Assembly (NCBI RefSeq): GCF_002573715.1
Contig: NZ_PDHM01000016.1
Coordinates: 413,649 to 477,648 of the forward strand
Direction of reading: 5' to 3'
Length of the DNA stretch: 64,000 nucleotides
Source: Paenibacillus sp. EZ-K15
Lineage (GTDB): Bacteria; Bacillota; Bacilli; Paenibacillales; Paenibacillaceae
Part shown: piece by piece, positions 53,820-63,581 of the stretch
Layout of the letters: the number at the start of each line of letters is the position of its first letter
Numbering within the stretch: the first letter of the stretch is position 1
Notes under the pieces: generated by a model
Databases searched by the model: none
The model's input: the letters and a program-made list of their open reading frames with translations, nothing else
Told to the model about the DNA's origin: nothing
Made by a program: the position numbers and the translations under genes

Positions 53820-55085
53820 TTGTCAGAAGGTTGTATCGCAAACGGTCATTCGAGAATTGGCGTCATGTGGAAGACAGTGTCAGAGGATTGTAACTTGGCC
53901 TGCGATTACTGCTATTATAGTACTTGCGGGGGTAAACCCGGCCCAAATATCAACCGAATCGAATCTAGTATCTTAGATAAATTCATTAAGGATTATATGG
54001 AACAGTGTAACGGTGCGGCCACATTTGCTTGGCAGGGTGGTGAGCCGCTGCTAGCGGGGTACGATTTTTTTGAAGAGGTAGTAGGGCTTCAGGCTCGGCA
54101 TGCCCTCCCCTATACCGTAATCAGCAATTCCTTGCAAACCAATGCTACATTGATTAATGACAAATGGGCCTCCTTCTTCAAAAAGTATAATTTCCTGATC
54201 GGTGTTAGTCTGGATGGCCCCAAGGAGATTCATGATTCCCGCCGAGTGAATTCCGTCGGTAAGGGAAGTTTCAATCGTGTGATGGCTGGAATCGAGCATC
54301 TTCACCGCCATCAAGTTGATTTTAATATATTAACGGTTGTTCATAAAGGCAACGTAGGTAGAGCGAAAGAATTGTTGGATTTCTATTGTGAGCATGGTTT
54401 CAATTATGTCCAGTTCATCCCATGTATGGATTTCAAGTCCCAGCATGTAGACGAGCCTGGAGTCTACGAAATTACTCCTCAGGAATACGGAGACTTCCTC
54501 TGTGAAGTGTTCGACAAATGGTACAATAACGGAAACCCAGAGATGTCCATTCGCTTCTTCGATAATATGCTTAACGTCTACCTTAACCGGGACGCAGAGC
54601 TCTGTATCCATCAGGGAGAGTGTCCAACAAACCTGGTGCTTGAGCAGAACGGGGATGCCTTTCCTTGTGATTTTTTCATCAATGAAGATTGGAAAGTCGG
54701 CAATGCTAGAACTGATTCTATAACAAGTATGCTTGCCCATCCTAACTTTGACCGTTTCCGCCAACTGAAGCCAACCCTTTCAGAAAACTGTCGCACCTGT
54801 AATTGGAAACGATTATGTTATGGTGGCTGCCCACGTAACCGTAAGTGGAGCCCCGAAGGAAATCAGTCTTCTCCAGACTTCTTCTGTCAAAGCTATAAGC
54901 AAATATATAGCTATGCTCATGAGAGAATGCTCGAATTGGGCAAAAGGTTACGTAAGGAAATGTACTCCAATAACTTGAAACGCTATTTCAAAGGAAAGGC
55001 CCCTGGTCGCAACGAACCTTGTCCTTGCGGGAGCGGCAAAAAATATAAAATCTGCTGTGCCTCTGATCTTCCCCGTATCTTGTAA
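53820..55085 (+). CDS. Anaerobic sulfatase-maturating radical SAM enzyme (anSME type)
   Basis: A 421-residue radical SAM/SPASM protein. The SAM cluster is Cys24/28/31 (CNLACDYC), followed by WQGGEPLLAG. The SPASM region carries C-x-CP (CIHQGECP), CDFF and the CRTCNWKRLCYGGC cluster, which bind two auxiliary Fe-S clusters. The C-terminus adds a SEC-C zinc motif (PCPCGSGKKYKICC), frequent in Firmicute anSMEs. TTG 53820 is behind AGGGGGAG. It converts the active-site Cys of a sulfatase to formylglycine; a Cys-type sulfatase lies 3 kb downstream. Confidence 0.92.
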   Translation: MSEGCIANGHSRIGVMWKTVSEDCNLACDYCYYSTCGGKPGPNINRIESSILDKFIKDYMEQCNGAATFAWQGGEPLLAGYDFFEEVVGLQARHALPYTVISNSLQTNATLINDKWASFFKKYNFLIGVSLDGPKEIHDSRRVNSVGKGSFNRVMAGIEHLHRHQVDFNILTVVHKGNVGRAKELLDFYCEHGFNYVQFIPCMDFKSQHVDEPGVYEITPQEYGDFLCEVFDKWYNNGNPEMSIRFFDNMLNVYLNRDAELCIHQGECPTNLVLEQNGDAFPCDFFINEDWKVGNARTDSITSMLAHPNFDRFRQLKPTLSENCRTCNWKRLCYGGCPRNRKWSPEGNQSSPDFFCQSYKQIYSYAHERMLELGKRLRKEMYSNNLKRYFKGKAPGRNEPCPCGSGKKYKICCASDLPRIL

Positions 55086-55145
55086 CAGAATTACTAATTG
55101 GGGTGTAAATTTATCAGACAGAGGGCAATGCATTGAATCAAAAGG

Positions 55146-55192
55146 AAAATCCATCTTGCAAAGCGAAATAGCCGCTTCTAAGATGGATTTTT
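55146..55192. terminator. Bidirectional terminator between convergent genes
   Basis: AAAATCCATCTT (55146-55157) pairs with AAGATGGATTTT (55180-55191), with an inner AAGCG/CGCTT stem; A and T tracts serve both strands. Confidence 0.85.
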
Positions 55193-55212
55193 CATTATTT
55201 CAAGACTCGTTG

Positions 55213-56373
55213 TTATTCCGTAAATGAATCAATGATGTGGCAACCAGCACCAATGGCAACAATATTGTAGTTTGCAGCAGGCTTGTATTGGATGTTCATC
55301 TCGGGCATGTTTGTCATTCGTTTCGTGACAGCATCGACGGCAGTATTGAAAAAAACAGGATTCGGACCTAAAGCACCTCCGATAATAACCGTATCCGGTT
55401 GTGTAATGAGGATCAAATTGAACAGACCTACGCCAAAATAATATGCAGCGGTTCTTACGACTTGACAGGTCAATGGATCTTCAAGTGTAAGCGCCTCTTG
55501 CAAATGCTCGAACTCGAAATACTCGATATTGTCTACGAGCTCAGTGAGCTTGGAAGGTTGTCCTAGCCTAATTAGGCGGATGAGTTCGTGACGAATGGCT
55601 TGAATGCTGCTTAACGCCTCCAAGCATCCATAGGAGCCGCAGGAGCACCTTGGACCATTTACATCGACGACCATATGGCCGAATGCACGATCGGATAAGA
55701 CAGAAAGACGATTTTCGATACCGAGGTTTGTAACCAATCCGCTCCGGATGCCGATACTACACATGGTGTAGATGAGGCGTTCTCCCCGATCAGGGTTGAA
55801 TTTGCGGTATTCTCCAAGGGCTGCGAGATCCGCTCCGTTCTTTTCAATGACCCTGACCTTAAATCGTTCTTCTAGTAGTTGCACGATTCCATTTACAGGA
55901 CGAAGATTTGTCGACCCAAGTCCAATTCCAAGCAGCTTCTCTTGATCTATATGATGCTCCAGAATCAGACGCTGAACGGATTCAACGCAAAAGGCTTGAA
56001 TGGCTTCGGCACTCTCAGATGAATGAAATTTTTTCTTCGATACATCGACGATATTTAGCTCCAAATCAAGTAATGCAATCGTGATATAAGAGAGTGAAAT
56101 GTCGACGCCGATTACCGAATAAGCTTCCGGATTAATCCGATACATAAGTGGTTTTCTGCCCCCGCTAGAGAGGCCATACCCTGATAATTGAATCAAATTC
56201 GCTTGCATGAGCTCTTCTAATAAGCGAGCACAGGTATTGGGTTTTAATTTGGATAATTCTACGACATCACTGACCGACACAGGCCCGAATTTATGGATAA
56301 TCCGATACATGGTTTGTAAATTCAAGTTTTTGGGTGACATTGGTTGTGTAAACTGTTTGAGCAGAAGAATCAC
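55213..56373 (-). CDS. ROK-family transcriptional regulator
   Basis: A 386-residue NagC/XylR-type repressor. The N-terminal winged helix includes GPVSVSDVVELSKLKPNTCARLLEELMQANLI; the ROK domain has YSVIGVDISLSYITIALLDL and the zinc site GPRCSCGSYGCLEA. The start is uncertain: GTG 56373 has an RBS-like sequence too close; an internal ATG at 56340 has none. It is divergent from the MFS/sulfatase genes and presumably represses them until its sugar ligand is present. Confidence 0.88.
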   Translation of the reverse strand: MILLLKQFTQPMSPKNLNLQTMYRIIHKFGPVSVSDVVELSKLKPNTCARLLEELMQANLIQLSGYGLSSGGRKPLMYRINPEAYSVIGVDISLSYITIALLDLELNIVDVSKKKFHSSESAEAIQAFCVESVQRLILEHHIDQEKLLGIGLGSTNLRPVNGIVQLLEERFKVRVIEKNGADLAALGEYRKFNPDRGERLIYTMCSIGIRSGLVTNLGIENRLSVLSDRAFGHMVVDVNGPRCSCGSYGCLEALSSIQAIRHELIRLIRLGQPSKLTELVDNIEYFEFEHLQEALTLEDPLTCQVVRTAAYYFGVGLFNLILITQPDTVIIGGALGPNPVFFNTAVDAVTKRMTNMPEMNIQYKPAANYNIVAIGAGCHIIDSFTE

Positions 56374-56528
56374 TTCCTATTCATTAAAAAAAGAAAATTA
56401 ATTCATTCTCATTCTAACTGAATCCTTATGGTGATACAAGAATGGTGAAAATAATAAGCCAAGGAATAATGCAAACAATCATTCAAAAACAAAATAAGAT
56501 AGCTATATCATGGTTAAAAAATCGGGAG

Positions 56529-56545
56529 TTATTATTGTATAATAA
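56529..56545. promoter_or_regulatory. Perfect inverted repeat overlapping the -10 of the MFS/sulfatase genes
   Basis: TTATTAT-TGT-ATAATAA (56529-56545) overlaps TATAAT (56538-56543). A candidate operator for the divergent ROK repressor. The 290-base region 56374-56662 holds no convincing gene. Confidence 0.5.
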
Positions 56546-56662
56546 ACACTTTTATTCAAATACAAAAAAAGATATGTACAAATCGCCTCGAACGCATTAC
56601 AATGAAAGCAGTTACAAGAAACTAATTAGCAGGAACATACTAAATGACGAGGTGATCACTTC

Positions 56663-58063
56663 ATGGGAACTGCAATCCAGTTGTCCAAAGAAGAGAAACG
56701 TGGTATTTGGAAAGTATTAACTTGGTTATTGATTTTAGAATTTTTCTTTGTATTCAATAACAATGTCTTCATTTTGATTTCCCCAAAGCTTGTTGAGGAT
56801 TTCAAGGTTGCACCGTCGACAGTGAGCCTCGTCTTCTCGTTAGGAACGTTAGCATTCGGCGTATGTTCAATCGTGTATACGATATTAGCCGATCGCATCA
56901 GCATGAGGAAGTTGTTACTCGTTGCTTGTACCGCATTTCCGATCATATCGGTTCTCGGTGTTTTCTCCGTTTATAGTTTCACTTTGTTAATTATTTTCCG
57001 TGTTTTATTCGGTATGTCGATTGCAGCACCCGTTGCTCTAGTTGTGATCATTGCACTCCGTTATTTCAACAAACTTGAGGCGGCGAAGCTATTTGGATTT
57101 GTTGGGGCTATTTTTCAGCTTGGTGCGGCTGTCGGAAATGCGCTTGGAGGGTATATCACGGAGCATTTAAGCTGGAATATCATCTTCCTGTTCTCATGTA
57201 TAACGATTTTTAGTGTTCCAACCATCTATAAGCATATGCCAAAAGAGAAAAGTCAGCAGCATTCATTTGACTACTTTGGAGCCGTTATGTTGACGGGGAT
57301 CGTCACACTCATTATTCTGTTCTTCACCTCTAAAATGCAGTATCCAACGATGTTGTGGGCAGCTATTGTGCTTGGCGTGATCTTCATGCTCTATTCTAAG
57401 AAGAAGAAGGATCCTTTTGTCGATATGCGTTTGTTCAGTATTAAGGGTGTAAGCGGTTCACTTCTCGTTTGCTTGCTCTTCTATATGACCCAAGCAGCGT
57501 TCTTGTTTATTTTCCCATTCATAGTGAAAGATACGTACGGGATGTCTCTGACCGTGATTGGGATGTTCAATATGATTACGAATATATTAGCGTTTACGGT
57601 AGGTATGTTCTCTGGGCGAATTATCAAGGCCATTGGATATCGAAATATGGTGATTTTGGGAGGCGGTTTCATTTTTACCGGTCTTATTATCATTGCATTT
57701 CTTGTTGGATTCTCGGTCGTTCCTGTATTTATAGGGCTTGGGATTTTCAATATTGGTTATGTGCTGTTCTTCTCTGGTTACTTATCGAACTACACGCAAT
57801 TATTGCCGTCCGAATTCCATGGTGCAGGTGTTGGCGTAGAGAAGTTGATTGTACAATTAGGATCTTCACTTGGGGCTGCCTTTATCGGGATGTTCTTCGG
57901 CGCTTCGTACATGAATCATGCACTGGTGGATTTCTCCGGCCGAGCGGAAGCTGCGCAATTCAGTAATATGTCACTGATATTATTAGTTATGATTATAGCT
58001 GCGACATCGATGTTCTTAGTCATCTTTAAGAAAAATGTAAAGCCGCAGGATACGCTTTCTTAA
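56663..58063 (+). CDS. MFS transporter
   Basis: A 466-residue major facilitator with 12 to 14 membrane helices; the motif-A-like loop is YTILADRISMRKLLL, and helix 5 reads GAIFQLGAAVGNALGGYI. Resemblance is to the TetL/QacA-like (DHA2) group. ATG 56663 has GAGGTGATCAC. It is 70 bases upstream of the sulfatase gene and behind a ROK-type operator. With a cytoplasmic sulfatase it may import a sulfated compound or export its product; the direction cannot be told from sequence. Confidence 0.88.
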   Translation: MGTAIQLSKEEKRGIWKVLTWLLILEFFFVFNNNVFILISPKLVEDFKVAPSTVSLVFSLGTLAFGVCSIVYTILADRISMRKLLLVACTAFPIISVLGVFSVYSFTLLIIFRVLFGMSIAAPVALVVIIALRYFNKLEAAKLFGFVGAIFQLGAAVGNALGGYITEHLSWNIIFLFSCITIFSVPTIYKHMPKEKSQQHSFDYFGAVMLTGIVTLIILFFTSKMQYPTMLWAAIVLGVIFMLYSKKKKDPFVDMRLFSIKGVSGSLLVCLLFYMTQAAFLFIFPFIVKDTYGMSLTVIGMFNMITNILAFTVGMFSGRIIKAIGYRNMVILGGGFIFTGLIIIAFLVGFSVVPVFIGLGIFNIGYVLFFSGYLSNYTQLLPSEFHGAGVGVEKLIVQLGSSLGAAFIGMFFGASYMNHALVDFSGRAEAAQFSNMSLILLVMIIAATSMFLVIFKKNVKPQDTLS

Positions 58064-58134
58064 AAGTTTTAATGAATGAATGAATGAGATAGAGAAATAG
58101 AGAACCAATGTAATTTGGAGGAGGAGTAAGTAGT

Positions 58135-59565
58135 ATGTCAATGCAGAAACCAAATATTGTATATATACTAACGGATGATCAGGGGCCTTGGGCGCTTGGA
58201 TGCGCTGGGAATGATGAAATCAAGACGCCAAATTTAGACCGATTAGCGAGCGAAGGGATACGATTTGATAATTTTTTCTGTACATCTCCTGTATGTGCAC
58301 CGGCAAGAGGGTCGATTCTTACCGGGAAAATCCCTTCTCAGCATGGTGTACATGACTTCGTAAGAGAGAATGATAATCCGCATTTGAGCTATTTGGACGG
58401 GCAAGTGGCCTATACGGATATATTAGCTGAACAAGGGTATGTCTGTGGGCTTAGCGGTAAATGGGGGCTATGCAATGACTATGAACCGCAAAATGGGTTC
58501 TCACATTGGTACACGTATCTGTATGACGGGGGACATTATTACAATCCGCAGATGGTACGAAATGGGGAAGTGGTCAAGGAATCAGGTTACTTAACCGATT
58601 TGATTACGCAGGATGCTATCGGCTTTATCGAAGAGCAAGCCGAGCGCAAGAACCCATTCTACATTAGTGTTCATTATACGGCGCCCCATCACTTGTGGAT
58701 TGGAGAGCATCCGCAGGAATATGTCGACCAATATAACGACTGCGAATTTCACTCTTGTCCGCAGGAACCGGTACATCCAGATTTCTTATCTCTGTCTAAT
58801 CCGGCGAATGTATTCGAAGAGGCCAGGGAGAATCTGAAGGGATACTTCGCCGCGGTTACAGCGATGGATTATAACGTGGGTCTCATACTGGAGAAGCTAG
58901 AGAAGCTAGGGCTGCGTGAAAATACGTTGATTTGCTTTATGAGCGATAACGGATTTAGCTGCGGGCAACATGGCATATGGGGCAAAGGGAATGCAACTTA
59001 CCCGCAGAATATGTACGATAACTCCGTTAAAGTTCCGGCAATATTCAGCCATCCAGGCCTGATTAAGCAAGGCGAGGTGAGTTCAGCGTTATTGAGTCAA
59101 TACGATGTCATGCCGACGCTGTTGGATTATGTAGGCATTTCTTATACGCCGGATACGGACATGCCAGGACGTAGTTTCAATTCTCTATTGAATGGAACAG
59201 GGGAACAGGAAGATGGCCATATTGTTGTTTATGATGAATATGGTCCTGTTCGTATGATTCGCTCCAAGAAATATAAGTATATTCATCGTTATCCTTACGG
59301 TCCGTTTGCATTTTTCGATCTGGAGCATGATCCGGAGGAGCGTAATAACTTGTATGATGAGCCAGCTTACGCGGAGATGATCCAAGAGATGAGGAATCAG
59401 CTCGAGCAATGGTTCGTGAAGTATGCTGTTCCAGAGTTAGATGGGGCACGCATGCCTGTTACCGGGACAGGACAGAGTAACCTTGCGGGACCGAATGTGA
59501 CTGGAATTCCTGCGTTCAATCAAGCGGGGAGATTGCATATGGAGAAGTTGAAGCAGCAGAAGTGA
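58135..59565 (+). CDS. Cys-type sulfatase, cytoplasmic
   Basis: A 476-residue alkaline-phosphatase-superfamily sulfatase. Metal ligands lie in ILTDDQGPWALG (Asp14/Asp15) and SDNGFSCGQHG, and the modification site is C54-A-P-A-R58 (signature CxPxR). This Cys must become formylglycine, consistent with the nearby anSME gene. There is no signal peptide, so it acts inside the cell. RBS GGAGGAGG before ATG 58135. Belongs to the group acting on sulfated sugars or choline-sulfate-like molecules; exact substrate unknown. Confidence 0.92.
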   Translation: MSMQKPNIVYILTDDQGPWALGCAGNDEIKTPNLDRLASEGIRFDNFFCTSPVCAPARGSILTGKIPSQHGVHDFVRENDNPHLSYLDGQVAYTDILAEQGYVCGLSGKWGLCNDYEPQNGFSHWYTYLYDGGHYYNPQMVRNGEVVKESGYLTDLITQDAIGFIEEQAERKNPFYISVHYTAPHHLWIGEHPQEYVDQYNDCEFHSCPQEPVHPDFLSLSNPANVFEEARENLKGYFAAVTAMDYNVGLILEKLEKLGLRENTLICFMSDNGFSCGQHGIWGKGNATYPQNMYDNSVKVPAIFSHPGLIKQGEVSSALLSQYDVMPTLLDYVGISYTPDTDMPGRSFNSLLNGTGEQEDGHIVVYDEYGPVRMIRSKKYKYIHRYPYGPFAFFDLEHDPEERNNLYDEPAYAEMIQEMRNQLEQWFVKYAVPELDGARMPVTGTGQSNLAGPNVTGIPAFNQAGRLHMEKLKQQK

Positions 59566-59698
59566 CTTTTAAAAATTGAAGGACACTTGCGATGGCAAGA
59601 GCCTAAGCGTTTGTAAAATCAGCTTTATTTTGAGTGATGTATATGATGAACACATGAGAAGTGATCAACTATGTTCTTAGAAAGGTGAAGTGCTGACT

Positions 59699-60520
59699 AT
59701 GTCCAACATTAAACAACAAGTTCAAGAGGCTGTATCATTTATCGAACAACAAATAGGCTTTCGACCTGAGATTGGATTAATTTTAGGCTCAGGGCTAGGT
59801 ATTATAGCCAATTTGATAGAAGAGGCAACCGCTATTCCTTATCACACCATTCCTCACTTTCCCGTCTCGACGGTAGAAGGTCACGCGGGGGAATTGGTTG
59901 CTGGTCATATAGGTGGTAAACCCGTTGTCATGATGAAAGGCCGATTTCATTTATATGAAGGTTACACGGCGACTTACGTTACATTTCCGGTGCGTGTGCT
60001 GAAGGCGCTTGGCGTTAACCAGCTCATCGTCACTAATGCTGCCGGGGGAGTAAACGCGGAATTTGAAGTCGGGGACCTGATGCTCATAACTGACCACATC
60101 AATAATATGGGAACCAACCCGCTAATCGGACCGAACGACAAAGAACTGGGAGACCGATTTCCGGACATGTCCGAAGCATACAGCAAAAGCCTGATTCAAT
60201 TGGCTCGTGAAGTTGCAGTCAGCAAGGACTACACCTTACGTGAAGGTGTATACATGGGTAATCTTGGTCCTACTTACGAAACGCCTGCAGAAGTCCGATT
60301 CGCAAGAGTCATTGGAGCCGATGCAGTTGGTATGTCGACAGTGCCGGAAGTTATCGCAGCCAGACATGCAGACATGGAGGTGCTCGGAATTTCATGCATC
60401 ACCAATAAAGCCGCGGGAATCCTTGAGCAACCTTTGTCGCACGAAGAAGTTATGGAAGCAGCGGAACAAGTCAAACCCAAATTTTTGCAGCTTGTCCTTG
60501 GTATAATCGGAGAGCTGTAA
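59699..60520 (+). CDS. punA: Purine nucleoside phosphorylase
   Basis: A 273-residue trimeric-type PNP: LILGSGLGIIANLIEEATAIPYHTIPHFP at the phosphate site, VVMMKGRFHLYEGYTATYVTFPVRVLKALG, TNAAGGVN, and LGPTYETPAEVRFARVIGADAVGMSTVPEVI, with a Glu/Asn purine site. ATG 59699 is preferred, nine bases after AAAGGTGAAG. It cleaves inosine and guanosine with phosphate, giving base and ribose-1-phosphate. First gene of the purine salvage set. Confidence 0.94.
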   Translation: MSNIKQQVQEAVSFIEQQIGFRPEIGLILGSGLGIIANLIEEATAIPYHTIPHFPVSTVEGHAGELVAGHIGGKPVVMMKGRFHLYEGYTATYVTFPVRVLKALGVNQLIVTNAAGGVNAEFEVGDLMLITDHINNMGTNPLIGPNDKELGDRFPDMSEAYSKSLIQLAREVAVSKDYTLREGVYMGNLGPTYETPAEVRFARVIGADAVGMSTVPEVIAARHADMEVLGISCITNKAAGILEQPLSHEEVMEAAEQVKPKFLQLVLGIIGEL

Positions 60521-60636
60521 ACAATGTTAGTGGTTTGTTCCAGGCCAAGGCGCTTTTAATCAAAGTGCAGGATTGTTCAAGAAACGGCAAAACGCTGAAC
60601 GGTTAGAAACAAATAGTTATGAACGGGGGACATGAC

Positions 60637-61812
60637 ATGAGATTCAAACGGATATGCTGCATCGTGTTGGACAGTGTGGGCATTGGGGAACTGCCGGATG
60701 CAAGTTCATTCGGTGATCAGGGCGCTTATACTCTCGGGCATATTGCTGCTAAGGTGCCGGGCTTAGCGTTGCCCAATCTACAGAAGCTCGGACTAGGCAA
60801 TATAGCACAGCTGAAAGGAGTTCAACCAACGGAGAAGCCGTTAGCTTATTATAGCAAGATGGCGGAGGTATCTGTTGGAAAAGATACTATGACAGGGCAT
60901 TGGGAACTGGCAGGACTTAAAGTGATGATGCCATTTAACGTATACCCCGATGGCTTCCCTCACGAACTGATCACCAGATTCGAAGAGGCGACAGGTCGCT
61001 GTGTGATCGGCAACAAACCCGCTTCTGGAACGGATATCCTAGATGAGTTAGGTGATGAACAAATAAGAACGGGCGCATGGATCGTTTACACATCAGCGGA
61101 TAGCGTCATGCAAATTGCCGCTCATGAAGAAATAATTCCGTTAGAGGAACTTTATCAAGCGTGCCGTATAGCACGTGAGCTGACCATGCAGGATGAGTTT
61201 GCCGTCGGTCGTATCATCGCTCGTCCATATGTTGGGGAATCGGGGGCTTGGCGTCGTACGCCGAACCGTCACGACTATGCTGTTAAGCCGCCGGAGCCAA
61301 CCGTGCTAAATCATATGAAGGAAGCGGGTTTGGATGTCATCGCGATAGGTAAAATCAATGATATTTTCTCTGGCGAAGGCATTACAGAAGCGATAACGAC
61401 GAAGAGCAATGCGGATGGAATGCAAAAGACGATTGAGGCACTTGAGCGCGATTTCCGAGGAGTGATTTTTACAAATCTCGTCGACTTCGATTCGTTATAC
61501 GGTCACCGGCGCGATCCCCAAGGCTATGCTCAGGCGCTAGAGCAATTCGATGCCGGTCTTCCTCAACTAATAGAACGGCTAACTGATGAGGATTTACTGA
61601 TCTTAACAGCAGATCATGGAAATGATCCAACGTATCAGGGAACAGACCATACCCGAGAATACGTGCCTCTGCTTGTCTACAGCCCAGCTCTGAAACAGCC
61701 AAGAAGCTTGGGCGTGAGGGAAACATTCTCTGATTTGGCAGCATCTCTAGCGCGAAATTTCGATATTAAGGGAACAGGTAATGGGGAGTCGTTCATGAAT
61801 CTTCTATCGTAA
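60637..61812 (+). CDS. deoB: Phosphopentomutase
   Basis: A 391-residue enzyme beginning [22 protein letters not shown], with metal and phosphorylation motifs ([24 protein letters not shown] and [22 protein letters not shown]). ATG 60637 is six bases after CGGGGGA and fits the family start; ATG 60619 lies on the other side of that site. It converts ribose- or deoxyribose-1-phosphate from PNP to the 5-phosphate. Confidence 0.96.
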   Translation: MRFKRICCIVLDSVGIGELPDASSFGDQGAYTLGHIAAKVPGLALPNLQKLGLGNIAQLKGVQPTEKPLAYYSKMAEVSVGKDTMTGHWELAGLKVMMPFNVYPDGFPHELITRFEEATGRCVIGNKPASGTDILDELGDEQIRTGAWIVYTSADSVMQIAAHEEIIPLEELYQACRIARELTMQDEFAVGRIIARPYVGESGAWRRTPNRHDYAVKPPEPTVLNHMKEAGLDVIAIGKINDIFSGEGITEAITTKSNADGMQKTIEALERDFRGVIFTNLVDFDSLYGHRRDPQGYAQALEQFDAGLPQLIERLTDEDLLILTADHGNDPTYQGTDHTREYVPLLVYSPALKQPRSLGVRETFSDLAASLARNFDIKGTGNGESFMNLLS

Positions 61813-61957
61813 ACAACCGTTTCCTGTACCAACTCGTGAGGCTGTGCGCTGAAGGGGATCCGGGCGACATTACGGACGGTCATGTTATTAGTAACGAATT
61901 ACGGTTTCATAAGCAAAGGGTGGGCGAGGGATTATATAGAAGGAAGGTACAACATGA

Positions 61958-63256
61958 ATGAGTAAACGATCCGGTCGGTTAAAGGAAACCGCAGATCTTG
62001 AACGCCCAGTTCAGAAAGAGCTGCTGGCAGGCGTCATTTCCTTTTTCACGATCGTATATATTATCGCCGTGAATGCGTCCATTTTACAGGATGCAGGCAT
62101 CCCGCTTGAAGCAGGGATTATCGCTACCGCCTTAACCTCATTCGTCGGGTGTTTGTTGATGGGTTGGTGGGCAGATACTCCAATCATTCTCGTGCCAGGG
62201 ATGGGGATCAATGCCTTGTTCACGTATACTATTGTTCAGACGATGGGGCTTACATGGCAGGAAGCGTTGGGTGCGGTCGTCGTGTCAGGTGTGCTGTTTG
62301 CTCTCGTTGCATTTACACCACTCACCAGAACGATTTCACAGTCCATTCCCGACTCGCTAAAGGAAGCGACAACGGTAGGCATTGGCTTATTTCTTACGTT
62401 TATTGGCTTACAAAAAGGCGGCATAGTCATTGCCAATAAACAAACATTCGTTGCCTTGGGTCATTTCTCCGACCCTTCTACGATGCTTACTTTGGTGACG
62501 TTAGCCATTGCACTGGTGTTGTTCATCCGCAATGTCCCGGGTAACTTTCTGATCACCATTGCCATTGGCACCTTGCTTGCCATCGGCTTCGGCCAAGTGA
62601 ACCTAAGTGAAGTATCGTACGGTGATGTGTCGCTTCATGCCTACTTAGACGTTTTTGGGGCCTTTTCGTTAGGCAACATGGCCTCGGCGACGTTTTGGAT
62701 TGCGGCCTTTACACTGGCTCTCGTCATTGTGTTCGAAAATATTGGTATGATACACGGCCATCTGAGTATGGTGGGGAAGCCGCAAAAATTCACACGCTCC
62801 TTGCAGGCCAATGCGATCTCGGTTATCACTGCCGGCATTTTCGGAACGAGTCCTACGGTTTCAACAGTGGAAAGCGCTGCGGGTATATCGACGGGTGGGC
62901 GCACTGGTCTCACAGCAATTACGACAGGTGTTTTATTTCTCGTGTCAATGTTCTTCATTCCTATCATTAAGCTGATTCCGGATAGTGCGATTGCTCCGAT
63001 ATTGATTATTGTCGGAGGCTTGATGATCTCCGGGGTACAACGCATTCAATTCGATCAATTTACCGAAGGGTTTCCCGCATTTCTCATTATTGCTTTAATC
63101 CCTTTGACCTACAGCATTGTGGATGGAATGGCATTTGGATTTATAGCCTATGTTATTCTGAAAATTTCGCTAGGAAAAGCAAAAGAAATTTCGCTTCCGT
63201 TGTATTGTACTGCAGCTCTCTTTCTTGTTAACTTTGTTCTTCATGCAATGGGATGA
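61958..63256 (+). CDS. NCS2/AzgA-type purine permease
   Basis: A 432-residue permease with about 12 membrane helices; EATTVGIGLFLTFIGLQKGGIVI, GTSPTVSTVESAAGISTGGRTGLT and LIIVGGLMISGVQRI are the AzgA/PbuG/PbuO signature. ATG 61958 overlaps a three-codon frame (ATG AAT GAG TAA at 61954) that uses the same AAGGAAGG ribosome site. It likely imports hypoxanthine, guanine or adenine, in line with the two upstream genes. Confidence 0.92.
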   Translation: MSKRSGRLKETADLERPVQKELLAGVISFFTIVYIIAVNASILQDAGIPLEAGIIATALTSFVGCLLMGWWADTPIILVPGMGINALFTYTIVQTMGLTWQEALGAVVVSGVLFALVAFTPLTRTISQSIPDSLKEATTVGIGLFLTFIGLQKGGIVIANKQTFVALGHFSDPSTMLTLVTLAIALVLFIRNVPGNFLITIAIGTLLAIGFGQVNLSEVSYGDVSLHAYLDVFGAFSLGNMASATFWIAAFTLALVIVFENIGMIHGHLSMVGKPQKFTRSLQANAISVITAGIFGTSPTVSTVESAAGISTGGRTGLTAITTGVLFLVSMFFIPIIKLIPDSAIAPILIIVGGLMISGVQRIQFDQFTEGFPAFLIIALIPLTYSIVDGMAFGFIAYVILKISLGKAKEISLPLYCTAALFLVNFVLHAMG

Positions 63257-63341
63257 TGAGTATGATTTTAAGATTCATTAGAATTCCTTGTAGATTGTCG
63301 AGCGAGTAAGTGAGCGTTTTAATGATACAAAGTTAGGTAGT

Positions 63342-63401
63342 AAACAGGATATCAAACACTCGAAGCAGGAAAAGAGAGTGTCTGATGTCCTGTTTATTTT
63401 T
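63342..63401 (+). terminator. Terminator after the purine permease gene
   Basis: AAACAGGA (63342-63349) pairs with TCCTGTTT (63388-63395), with an inner ACACTC/GAGTGT stem, then ATTTTT. Confidence 0.85.
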
Positions 63402-63581
63402 ATATAACAAATTTATCGTCCAAACCCATACAACATTTACAAAGAATCATAAATATACGCCGCCGTCACCTCTTTGATTCGTAGGTCTAAATTCTCTCCC
63501 ACTGCGAATTAATCTGCTTGCATACAGAGAAACGCTACTTGTTTCAGTAACAGGAGGAGGTGAGGAGGTGAGCGGCTGAGT

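Noticed and set aside
56442..56720. Ninety-two-codon frame before the MFS gene
   Set aside because: Composition follows AT-rich intergenic DNA and it overlaps the operator and the true MFS start.
59566..59698. Purine riboswitch before the nucleoside phosphorylase gene
   Set aside because: No conserved purine-aptamer core or following terminator could be seen.
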